Source: an uncultured Duganella sp.
GTDB lineage: Bacteria; Pseudomonadota; Gammaproteobacteria; Burkholderiales; Burkholderiaceae
Assembly: GCA_946482335.1 (NCBI GenBank)
Contig: CAMLRG010000194.1
Location: 1-10,356, forward strand
DNA length: 10,356 nucleotides
Reading direction: 5' to 3'
Part shown: positions 1-5,515 of the stretch, piece after piece
Layout of the letters: every line of letters starts with the position of its first letter
Position numbering within the stretch: position 1 is the stretch's first letter
The notes under the pieces: model-generated
Database searches by the model: none
What the model was told of the DNA's origin: nothing
Seen by the model: the letters and a program-made list of their open reading frames with translations, nothing else
Position numbers and translations under genes: made by a program

Positions 1-55
1 GAGCATAGCATTCATAATGCTAGGGTCGGTGGTTCAAGTCCACCTATCACCACCA
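1..55 (+). tRNA. tRNA-Met (CAU anticodon), 3' part
   Basis: This is the 3' two-thirds of a tRNA; the acceptor 5' strand and D-arm lie left of the window. The anticodon stem TAGCA (6-10) pairs with TGCTA (18-22) around the 7-nt loop TTCATAA, putting anticodon CAT at 13-15. The T-stem GGTGG (28-32) pairs with CCACC (40-44) around loop TTCAAGT. The acceptor 3' strand is 45-51, the discriminator is A52, and CCA (53-55) is encoded. The layout matches elongator tRNA-Met. A CAU tRNA-Ile read after lysidine modification cannot be fully excluded without the 5' half. Confidence 0.9.
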
Positions 56-66
56 GGATTCGACAG

Positions 67-99
67 AAAAGCCCGGCCGGCAACGGTGCGGGCTTTTTT
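67..99 (+). terminator. Rho-independent terminator after the tRNA
   Basis: The arm AAAAGCCCG (67-75) pairs perfectly with CGGGCTTTT (89-97) around a 13-nt loop, and the run of T extends to 99. It lies 11 nt after the tRNA CCA end. The A-rich 5' flank gives a T tract on the opposite strand too, so it could also stop minus-strand transcripts arriving from the thioredoxin-like gene. Confidence 0.9.
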
Positions 100-112
100 G
101 TATTGGCGTTGA

Positions 113-313
113 GCGACATCAGCACGGTGGACCGACGGTGGCGAAGCCGCGCTGACGGCGGCGCCGGCCAACGAACGGACGATCGAGACCGTGTCCGGGC
201 TGCGTTATGCCCTGCTGCCGGGCGTGGTGAGGCAGGCGGTGAACGAACCCCAATTCCGCGCCTTCATGCTGGCGAACCGCGGCCATGTGGTGGCCCTGCT
301 GCTGCCCGCTTAG
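113..313 (+). pseudogene. Possible 3' remnant of an unidentified gene
   Basis: This frame is open from just after a TGA at 110-112 to TAG at 311-313 (66 codons). It shows coding-like codon use, with mostly G/C third positions and a balanced amino-acid composition. It ends in a hydrophobic stretch (HVVALLLPA). I see no convincing start: there is no ATG with a Shine-Dalgarno sequence, and GTG at 191 has only a weak GAG upstream. The tRNA terminator lies directly upstream. The stop codon overlaps the stop of the convergent thioredoxin-like gene by two bases, which is how an old intact neighbour might have ended. I do not recognise the family. It may be the truncated tail of a lost gene or a chance open frame. 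The rest of the gap between terminator and thioredoxin gene holds nothing else visible. Confidence 0.35.
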
Positions 314-636
314 CTGCCGGCGATCAGGGCAAAGCCTTCGCGCAATTCGTCGGCGTCTTCGGGACGGACGACGCGCGCGACTTCCTTGCCATCTTTCAGG
401 AAGATCACGGTCGGCCACAGTTTGACGCGGAAGGCCCGGCCCAGCACGCGGCCGGGACCGTCCTCCACCTTGAAGTGCGGGATGTTGTCGTACTCGCGGT
501 AGGCCGCGCCGATCACCGCCTGGGCGCCGCGGCAATAGCCGCACCAGTTGGTGCCGAACTCCAGCACCGCCGGCCCGGTGAGCGCATCGATGTCAGCCCG
601 GCTGGGCTGCGCTTCCTTGTAGACAGTTTCCATCAT
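310..636 (-). CDS. Thioredoxin family protein (WCGYC)
   Basis: The 108-residue protein has a thioredoxin fold. A beta strand (AVLEF, 23-27) leads to the redox motif WCGYC (31-35), and the cis-proline loop is LWPT (73-76, Pro75). Next comes the typical strand and turn TVIFLKDGKEV (76-86). Thioredoxin-like proteins reduce or exchange disulfides; there is no signal peptide, so a cytoplasmic site is likely. The dipeptide between the cysteines is Gly-Tyr rather than the Gly-Pro of classical thioredoxin, so its redox potential and partners may differ. I chose the ATG at 634-636 because AAGGTGG (642-648) sits 5 nt upstream; the second Met is at 631-633. It follows the aldehyde dehydrogenase gene by 29 nt on the same strand and is probably the last gene of that operon. 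A role in protecting thiols of neighbouring enzymes is only a guess. Confidence 0.9.
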   Translation of the reverse strand: MMETVYKEAQPSRADIDALTGPAVLEFGTNWCGYCRGAQAVIGAAYREYDNIPHFKVEDGPGRVLGRAFRVKLWPTVIFLKDGKEVARVVRPEDADELREGFALIAGS

Positions 637-665
637 GCGGACCACCTTAACACGATCGATGGGAC

Positions 666-2243
666 TTATGCGCCCGGCTGGATCTTGCCATCCACCACGC
701 GCGGCACATTGTGCGGATTGCCGTTGGCCAGCACCGACGGCAGCGCCCACTCGGGCGCGTCCTGGTAACTCACCGGACGCAGGAAGCGGTCGATGGCCGT
801 GGCCCCGACCGAGGTGCTGCGCGGGTCGGAGGTGGCAGGGAACGGGCCGCCGTGCACCATGGCATGCGCCACTTCGACGCCGGTCGGGAAGCCGTTGAAC
901 AGGATACGGCCCGCCTTGCGCTCCAGGGTCGGCAGCAGGCCGGCAGCGATCTCGCGGTCGTCGGCGGTGGCGTGCACGGTGGAGGTCAACTGGCCTTCCA
1001 GGTGTTCGGCGACGCGGCGCAAGTCGGCCGCGTCGCGGCAGCGCACCAGTACCGAGCTGGGGCCAAAGTTCTCCTCTTCCAGCGCCGGGGTGGAAAGGAA
1101 GGTGTCGACGTCGGTGCTGTACAGGTGTGGCTGCGCCGCGCAGGCCGCGCTGCCCGCCCCACCTTGCGCCAGCAATGCCACGTTGTCCAGGGCCGACAGC
1201 TTGCCGACGCCTGCTTGATAGGATTGGTGGATGCCCGGCGTCAGCATGGTGGTCGACGGCTTCGCCTGCACCGCGGCGGCCGCGGCGGCGGCGAATTCGT
1301 CCAGCTCCGGCCCTTCAAGGCCGATCAGCAAGCCCGGGTTGGTGCAGAACTGGCCGGAACCCATGGTGAGCGAATCGGCGAAACCTTGCGCGATGCGGGC
1401 GGCGCCCGCCTTCAGCGCGCCTGGCAATAGGAACACCGGGTTGATCGAGGCCATTTCCGCGTACACCGGGATCGGCTCCTTGCGCGCCTGGGCGATACGC
1501 ACCAGGGCCAGGCCGCCGCCGCGCGAGCCGGTAAAGCCGACCGCCTTGATGGCCGGATGCGCCACCAGGTCGGCACCGGTCTGCACGCCGCCGATCAGCA
1601 TCGAGAACACGCCTTCATGCAGGCCGCATGCGGCGACCGCTTGCTGCACCGCCTTGCCCACCAGTTCCGAGGTACCGAGATGGGCCGGATGGGCCTTGAC
1701 CACCACCGGGCAGCCGGCAGCCAGGGCGGAGACGGTATCGCCGCCGGCCACGGAAAAGGCCAGCGGGAAGTTGGATGCGCCGAACACGGCGACCGGACCG
1801 ACGCCGATCTTGCGCATGCGCAGGTCGGAGCGCGGCGGCACGCGTTCCGGCAGCGCGGAGTCGAGCGTGGCGCCCAGGAACAAGCCATCGCGCACCACTT
1901 GGGCGAACAGGCGCAGCTGGTTGACGGTGCGGCCGCGCTCACCTTCCAGGCGCGCTTGCGGCAGGCCGGATTCCAGCATGGCGCGCTCGATCAGCTGCGG
2001 ACCCAGGTCGAGGATGTTTTGCGCGATGCGTTCCAGGAACTGGGCGCGTTGCTCCAGCGTCGTTTCGCGGTAAGCGTCGAACGCTTGCGCGGCCAGTTCG
2101 CAAGCGCGCTGCAGATCGGCCGGCGTGGCCAAGCCAAACGGCGGTTCGATCTCGATATTGCGGGCCGGATCGGTGGCCTTCATCTGTCCTGCGCTGCCTT
2201 TGATGGCGGATTGGCCGATCAGCATTTCACCTGCGATGTGCAT
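666..2243 (-). CDS. NAD(P)-dependent aldehyde dehydrogenase, alpha-ketoglutaric semialdehyde dehydrogenase type
   Basis: This 525-residue ALDH-superfamily protein most resembles 2,5-dioxovalerate (alpha-ketoglutaric semialdehyde) dehydrogenases, which oxidise 2,5-dioxopentanoate to 2-oxoglutarate at the end of non-phosphorylative pentose, glucarate/galactarate or hydroxyproline breakdown. Visible motifs in order are FGASNFP (154-160, catalytic Asn158), the cofactor-binding lysine in VVKAHP (Lys183), GFTGSRGGG (236-244), EMASINP with the general-base Glu263, GQFCTNPG with the nucleophile Cys300, and ENFGP (391-395). All key residues are present and the length is normal for this subfamily. The start (ATG 2241-2243) is set by AAGGAAG at 2249-2255, which overlaps the stop of the lipoprotein gene upstream, so translational coupling is likely. 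No sugar-acid dehydratase or sugar transporter is nearby, so the substrate assignment rests on sequence alone; another semialdehyde is possible. Confidence 0.88.
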   Translation of the reverse strand: MHIAGEMLIGQSAIKGSAGQMKATDPARNIEIEPPFGLATPADLQRACELAAQAFDAYRETTLEQRAQFLERIAQNILDLGPQLIERAMLESGLPQARLEGERGRTVNQLRLFAQVVRDGLFLGATLDSALPERVPPRSDLRMRKIGVGPVAVFGASNFPLAFSVAGGDTVSALAAGCPVVVKAHPAHLGTSELVGKAVQQAVAACGLHEGVFSMLIGGVQTGADLVAHPAIKAVGFTGSRGGGLALVRIAQARKEPIPVYAEMASINPVFLLPGALKAGAARIAQGFADSLTMGSGQFCTNPGLLIGLEGPELDEFAAAAAAAVQAKPSTTMLTPGIHQSYQAGVGKLSALDNVALLAQGGAGSAACAAQPHLYSTDVDTFLSTPALEEENFGPSSVLVRCRDAADLRRVAEHLEGQLTSTVHATADDREIAAGLLPTLERKAGRILFNGFPTGVEVAHAMVHGGPFPATSDPRSTSVGATAIDRFLRPVSYQDAPEWALPSVLANGNPHNVPRVVDGKIQPGA

Positions 2244-2253
2244 TCTTGCTTCC

Positions 2254-3072
2254 TTATTTAAATTTGGCGCAAGGGTCGGCGCGCTTTGGCGCGGGAACCT
2301 TGCGGATTTCGTCATAACTGCCCTGCACCCCGTCAGGCTCGACAAAGCCTATGGTGCGGACATTCAAGCGGGGTTCAATGGCGTTCAGCCAACGCGGCAC
2401 GCCGATATCCTTGCGCACGTGGCCATTGCCGGCGATGAGGACCACGTCGCGCGGCTGCTGTTCGCGGATCAGCTTGGCCATCCAGACGTCGCGCGCGACC
2501 TGGGCATTGACCATGCCGGGCAACAGGATGTCGGACACCATATTGCAATGGCCTTCCTGGATGGCTTTCTCCTGGCCGCGCCGCAGGTCGGACGGCAGCG
2601 GCTCCTTCAGCTTGTAGGCGGCGACAGTGGCCGGGTCGAAGCTGGAGGCGACGCCATCGCGCACCACTTTCGACGCATCGGCGCGCGACAGGTTGACCGC
2701 GATCAGCGGCAACTGGTGGCTCAGCGCCAGCTGGATGATGGGGTGGTACAGCTGCCAGTCCCAGCGCTTGCTGTTGATGACCTTGATCACGCAGGAGGCG
2801 TCGAGGCAGCCCTTTTGCGCATCGTTCAGCAAATCCTGGCTGTCGCGGTCGAACTGTTCCATCGCGATGGCGGGACGCCAGCCCGCTTCCACGCGCTGGC
2901 GCAAGTCCTCGAACCGCAGCTTGTGGCCATCCTTGTTGTCATGCACCTCGCCCAGCAGCAGCACTTGCGGATTGGACGCGGTGGCGGGGGCGGTATAGGT
3001 GACGGTTTGTTTGCTGCTGCAGCCGGCCAGCGCCAGGCCGGCCAGCAGCAGTGCGACGGTGTAAGACTTCAT
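2254..3072 (-). CDS. ChaN family lipoprotein
   Basis: The 272-residue protein belongs to the ChaN/haem-binding uptake family (Pfam Cofac_haem_bdg). The N-terminus is a lipoprotein signal: MKSY, a hydrophobic stretch, then lipobox LAGC with the acylated Cys at 18, so it is membrane-anchored. Family motifs are LLLGEVHDN (38-46), IAMEQFDRD (69-77) and [14 protein letters not shown] (213-226); their His, Glu and Asp residues are the conserved polar set. In Campylobacter ChaN binds haem as a dimer; related domains (EreA and TraB/TIKI types) suggest a hydrolase-like fold, so the biochemical role is uncertain. Cys89, Cys94 and Cys176 are extra cysteines that might form disulfides. The start at 3070-3072 has only a weak ribosome site, but the signal peptide fixes it. 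It lies 31 nt after the hydrolase stop and 10 nt before the aldehyde dehydrogenase start. Confidence 0.87.
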   Translation of the reverse strand: MKSYTVALLLAGLALAGCSSKQTVTYTAPATASNPQVLLLGEVHDNKDGHKLRFEDLRQRVEAGWRPAIAMEQFDRDSQDLLNDAQKGCLDASCVIKVINSKRWDWQLYHPIIQLALSHQLPLIAVNLSRADASKVVRDGVASSFDPATVAAYKLKEPLPSDLRRGQEKAIQEGHCNMVSDILLPGMVNAQVARDVWMAKLIREQQPRDVVLIAGNGHVRKDIGVPRWLNAIEPRLNVRTIGFVEPDGVQGSYDEIRKVPAPKRADPCAKFK

Positions 3073-3103
3073 CGATGCTCGGTCGGGCTATCCTCGAAAG
3101 CAT

Positions 3104-3943
3104 CTAGTCTAACAGGGCATGGATGGCTTTGCTGATCTCCTCCACGTGGGTCTCGAGCGCGAAGTGGCCAGTGTCGAGCAACTGCACGATAGCGTTCGGG
3201 TTGTCGCGGCGGTACGCTTCGGCCCCGGGCGGAATGAAGAAGGGATCGTGCTTGCCCCAGATCGCCAGCGTCGGCACCTGGGCCGCGCGGAAGAATTGCT
3301 GGAACACCGGGTACAGCTCAAGGTTGTGCCGGTAATCATGGAACAGGGCGAGCTGGATCTCGGCATTGCCCGGCCGCGCCATCAGTGCGGCATCGACGGT
3401 ATACGATTCGGGCGCCACTTGGGCCGGGTCCCGCACACCGTGCACATACTGCCATTTCGTCGCTTCCGGCGTCAGGAAAGCGCGCATGGCCGTCGTGTTC
3501 TCCTCGTTCGGGTCAGCCCAGTGCTTGCGCATGGGCGTCCAGGCGTCGCTCAAGCCCTCCAGGTAAGCATTGCCGTTTTGCGAGATCAGCGCGGTGATGC
3601 GTTCGGGCCGGGCGGCGGCCAGGCGCAAGCCGACCGGCGCACCATAGTCGAACACGTACAAAGCGAACCGCTCCAGCTTGATGGCCTGCAGGAAGGCTTC
3701 CATGGTGCGCGCCAGGTTGTCGAACGTGTACGTATAGTTGCGCTCCGCCGGCACTTCCGTGAAGCCGAACCCTGGCAGGTCCGGCGCGATCACGCGGTAT
3801 TTGGTGGCCAGCAACGGGATCAGCGCGCGGAACATGTGGGAGCTGGTGGGAAAACCGTGCATCAGCAGTATGGCCGGCGCTTGCGGCGCACCGGCTTCGC
3901 GGTAAAAGATGTTGACGCCGTCGGCGTTGATGGTGCGGAACAT
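3104..3943 (-). CDS. Alpha/beta hydrolase with Asp nucleophile (epoxide hydrolase / haloalkane dehalogenase-like)
   Basis: The 279-residue protein has the alpha/beta-hydrolase core. The oxyanion-hole motif is MHGFP (28-32). PDLPGFG (54-60) follows it, and the nucleophile elbow is VFDYGAPVG (97-105). The acid is Asp233 in WGKHDPF (229-235) and the base is His260 in DTGHFALE (257-264). The residue at the elbow is Asp99, not Ser. That is typical of epoxide hydrolases and haloalkane dehalogenases, which form an ester to carbon. Here the next residue is Tyr rather than the Trp usual in haloalkane dehalogenases. A cap domain occupies roughly residues 125-215. The substrate cannot be told from sequence. 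The start (ATG 3941-3943) has AAGAGG at 3950-3955, 6 nt away; upstream read-through of the frame lies in the control region and the divergent gene. It is the first gene of the probable four-gene operon and is divergent from the CGNR regulator. Confidence 0.88.
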   Translation of the reverse strand: MFRTINADGVNIFYREAGAPQAPAILLMHGFPTSSHMFRALIPLLATKYRVIAPDLPGFGFTEVPAERNYTYTFDNLARTMEAFLQAIKLERFALYVFDYGAPVGLRLAAARPERITALISQNGNAYLEGLSDAWTPMRKHWADPNEENTTAMRAFLTPEATKWQYVHGVRDPAQVAPESYTVDAALMARPGNAEIQLALFHDYRHNLELYPVFQQFFRAAQVPTLAIWGKHDPFFIPPGAEAYRRDNPNAIVQLLDTGHFALETHVEEISKAIHALLD

Positions 3944-3963
3944 GAATAACCTCTTAAAATTAG

Positions 3964-4026
3964 TTTTGACGGTTACAAGATCGCACGCGCAACGTAACTT
4001 GTCAAGATGTTTTTTGATGGTTACAA
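3964..4026. repeat. Near-identical 15-bp direct repeats in the divergent control region, candidate operators
   Basis: TTTTGACGGTTACAA at 3964-3978 and TTTTGATGGTTACAA at 4012-4026 differ at one base and start 48 bp apart. Between them, on the opposite strand, 3994-4005 reads TTGACAAGTTAC, a related inverted copy one base longer. The left repeat lies 20 bp from the hydrolase start. The right repeat covers the spacer and most of the -10 box of the regulator promoter. Such placement suits binding by the adjacent CGNR regulator; that binding is inferred, not shown. Confidence 0.6.
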
Positions 4027-4027
4027 T
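3999..4027 (+). promoter_or_regulatory. Sigma70-type promoter of the CGNR regulator gene
   Basis: The -35 box is TTGTCA (3999-4004, 5 of 6 matches to consensus), then a 17-bp spacer and a -10 box TACAAT (4022-4027, 5 of 6). Transcription would start near 4034, directly before the ribosome site AGGAGG at 4035-4040, giving a very short leader of about 12 nt. On the other strand 4000-4005 reads a perfect TTGACA that could serve the hydrolase operon, but the matching -10 (GATCTT) is poor, so I do not call that promoter. Confidence 0.6.
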
Positions 4028-4045
4028 GAACGGCAGGAGGAAACA

Positions 4046-4627
4046 ATGATCGAATTTCTTGGCGACCAGCCGGCGCTGGACATGATGAATACCGTGGTCC
4101 AGGGCGAGGAAACCTGGCAGAGCGACGCCGATGTGATGGCATGGCTGGCGGCAGCAGGACAGTTGCCCTGCGCCGGCGCGCCAACGCCGGCAGCGCCGGG
4201 CCAGCCGGGTGCCTTGCTGGCGGCAGCGCGCGCGCTGCGCGAAACGATCCGCGCCGCCGTGGTGGCGCGCAAGGCCGGTGCGCCGCTGCAGCTGGGCCCC
4301 CTGAACGCTGCGCTGGCCCACGCGCAGCGGCACCTCGTGCTGGTGGCGGAAAGTGGGGGCGGACTGGCGCTGCAGTCCCGTTATGCGGCCGGCACGCCGC
4401 AGCAGCTACTGGCACCGCTGGCCGAGGCGGCCGCGCGTTTGTTGGCGACGGCCGATTTCAAGCTGGTGCGCAAATGTGAAGACCATGCCTGCACGCTATG
4501 GTTCCTGGACCGCACCAAATCGCACCGCCGGCGCTGGTGCAGCATGGCGCTGTGCGGCAACCGCAATAAGGTGGCCGCCTTCCGCCAGCGCCGGCAGGAA
4601 GGCGCGCCGACGCCAGCCGGGCATTAG
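4046..4627 (+). CDS. CGNR zinc finger domain-containing transcriptional regulator (ABATE domain)
   Basis: The 193-residue protein has the two-part layout of the ABATE/CGNR family (formerly DUF1470). An N-terminal ligand-binding-like domain begins FLGDQPALDMMNTV (4-17). A C-terminal treble-clef-like zinc finger carries ligand cysteines Cys144, Cys149, Cys165 and Cys170, with the signature CGNR at 170-173 inside a basic segment (RTKSHRRRW 156-164; KVAAFRQRR 175-183). The family is thought to comprise DNA-binding stress or metabolite-responsive regulators, often beside the genes they control. The start (ATG 4046-4048) follows a perfect AGGAGG with 5-nt spacing; an upstream in-frame ATG at 4007 would sit within the promoter and is rejected. 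It diverges from the hydrolase operon and is probably autoregulated through the repeats before it. Its stop is one base from the stop of the convergent small membrane protein gene. Confidence 0.88.
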   Translation: MIEFLGDQPALDMMNTVVQGEETWQSDADVMAWLAAAGQLPCAGAPTPAAPGQPGALLAAARALRETIRAAVVARKAGAPLQLGPLNAALAHAQRHLVLVAESGGGLALQSRYAAGTPQQLLAPLAEAAARLLATADFKLVRKCEDHACTLWFLDRTKSHRRRWCSMALCGNRNKVAAFRQRRQEGAPTPAGH

Positions 4628-4628
4628 G

Positions 4629-4802
4629 TCATAAGCCGCACACGCTGTGGATATTGGTGAATGCCACGCCGCCGACGATGGCGCGGCCGATGCAGCTGAC
4701 TTTCTGCCAGCCATTGTCGGCCACGGCAAAGCCGCCAATCACCAAGGCCAGTACGACGGCGCCCAGGATCAGGGCGCCACGTAGCGTATCATTCATTTTC
4801 AT
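4629..4802 (-). CDS. Small single-span membrane protein, 57 residues, function unknown
   Basis: This short frame encodes MKMNDTLRG, then a hydrophobic helix at about residues 9-28 (GALILGAVVLALVIGGFAVA). A short tail follows with NGWQKVSC (31-38), GRAIVGGVAF (40-49) and NIHSVCGL (50-57). Two tail cysteines (Cys38 and Cys55) could form a disulfide if the tail is periplasmic. Codon use is strongly G/C-third like the neighbours. It has a good promoter (4832-4860) and ends one base from the convergent regulator's stop, both of which argue it is real. The ATG at 4800-4802 has only weak AGAG upstream; the ATG at 4794-4796 would give 55 residues. I do not recognise the family. It could act as a small membrane stress protein, but nothing in the sequence decides this. 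Confidence 0.65.
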   Translation of the reverse strand: MKMNDTLRGALILGAVVLALVIGGFAVADNGWQKVSCIGRAIVGGVAFTNIHSVCGL

Positions 4803-4831
4803 TGCTGCTCTGACAAAATTGTGGACACCCG

Positions 4832-4860
4832 ATTCTAGACGCTGGCAGCGGGCGCGCCAA
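4832..4860 (-). promoter_or_regulatory. Sigma70-type promoter of the small membrane protein gene
   Basis: On the minus strand TTGGCG (4855-4860, 4 of 6) is followed by exactly 17 bp and TAGAAT (4832-4837, 5 of 6 matches to TATAAT). The expected transcript start near 4825 gives a leader of about 23 nt before the ATG at 4802. The site lies downstream of the DUF1697 gene stop, so the small gene seems to have its own transcript. Confidence 0.55.
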
Positions 4861-4898
4861 GGCAGGCAGCAAAATAGTAGTGGAATTACAACTCTGTA

Positions 4899-5444
4899 CT
4901 AATGATTGGCCATCGCATGCAGCTTGCTGATGGTGCTCCAGTTGCGCGAGGTGACCGCATCGCCCAGCGCCTTGCCCATCGCGGCGGCGGCGCGGCTGCC
5001 CAGCACCCCATCCGGGCACCAGATATAGGCGGCATAGCGGCCCAGGGCAAAAGCCTCCGGCTGCCAGCTCTGGTGCACCAGCGGTTCCAGCTTGCCCAGG
5101 TCGACCTCGGGCTTGTTGAGGACTGCCACCAGCAGGCGCGAATGGTCGTCGGCCACCCCGGCCAGGCTGTTTTCATGGACGATTTCCGCCAGCTGCGTCG
5201 CCTCCAGTACCGTGACCTTGGCCGGCACCCCTAGCTTCAAGACCAGCGCTTCCTCGATGCGTGCCGCGCTATGGGCGGCCTCGACGGCATTACAGTCGAA
5301 CACGACGTTGCCGCTGTTGAGCAGCGTGCGCACGTCGTCGTATCCCATATCGCTCAGCACCTTGCGCAGGTCGGCCATCGCGACGCGTTTCGCGCGTCCC
5401 ACGTTAATGCCTCGCAGCAAAGCAATCAGGCGTCGTTTTCCCAT
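4899..5444 (-). CDS. DUF1697 domain-containing protein
   Basis: The 181-residue protein matches the DUF1697 family over its full, normal length. Family landmarks are ALLRGINVG (8-16) at the N-terminus, the segment with MADLRKVL (23-30) and the motif TLLNSGNVVF (40-49). The conserved C-terminal part includes SRNWSTISKL (166-175). The family is cytoplasmic, widespread and of unknown biochemical function; no catalytic residues are established. The start (ATG 5442-5444) has a G-rich ribosome site AGGGGGG (5450-5456) 5 nt upstream. It lies 71 bp after the histidine kinase gene on the same strand with no obvious promoter or T-tract terminator between them, so co-transcription is possible. Confidence 0.85.
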   Translation of the reverse strand: MGKRRLIALLRGINVGRAKRVAMADLRKVLSDMGYDDVRTLLNSGNVVFDCNAVEAAHSAARIEEALVLKLGVPAKVTVLEATQLAEIVHENSLAGVADDHSRLLVAVLNKPEVDLGKLEPLVHQSWQPEAFALGRYAAYIWCPDGVLGSRAAAAMGKALGDAVTSRNWSTISKLHAMANH

Positions 5445-5479
5445 GACATCCCCCCTGATGGCTGCAGTATGCGGCAGAT

Positions 5480-5493
5480 GCCACCTCGGTGGC
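5480..5493. repeat. Short perfect inverted repeat between kinase and DUF1697 genes
   Basis: GCCACCTCGGTGGC is a 6-bp inverted repeat with a 2-bp centre, in the 71-bp gap between the kinase stop and the DUF1697 start. No T tract follows on either strand, so it is not a standard intrinsic terminator. It might be a hairpin in the joint transcript or a protein site. Confidence 0.4.
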
Positions 5494-5515
5494 GCTCAGC
5501 TCGCCGCAGCGGCCG

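Noticed and set aside
711..1430. Long plus-strand open frame opposite the aldehyde dehydrogenase gene
   Set aside because: It is Arg/Gly/Gln/His-rich without motifs and lies antisense to an intact ALDH with all catalytic residues; high G/C third positions open such frames.
2125..3135. 336-codon plus-strand open frame opposite the ChaN gene
   Set aside because: It spans two genes and the gap on the other strand, is rich in His/Gln/Gly, and has no recognisable domain or ribosome site.
3119..3949. Plus-strand open frame opposite the hydrolase gene
   Set aside because: Antisense shadow of an intact enzyme; no motifs and atypical composition.
4654..4902. Plus-strand open frame over the small membrane protein gene
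   Set aside because: No ribosome site, mixed composition (Pro, Thr, Arg), and the minus frame has a promoter and a clear membrane helix.
5480..5493. Intrinsic terminator for the histidine kinase
   Set aside because: The inverted repeat is strong but no T tract follows on the minus strand; listed only as a repeat.
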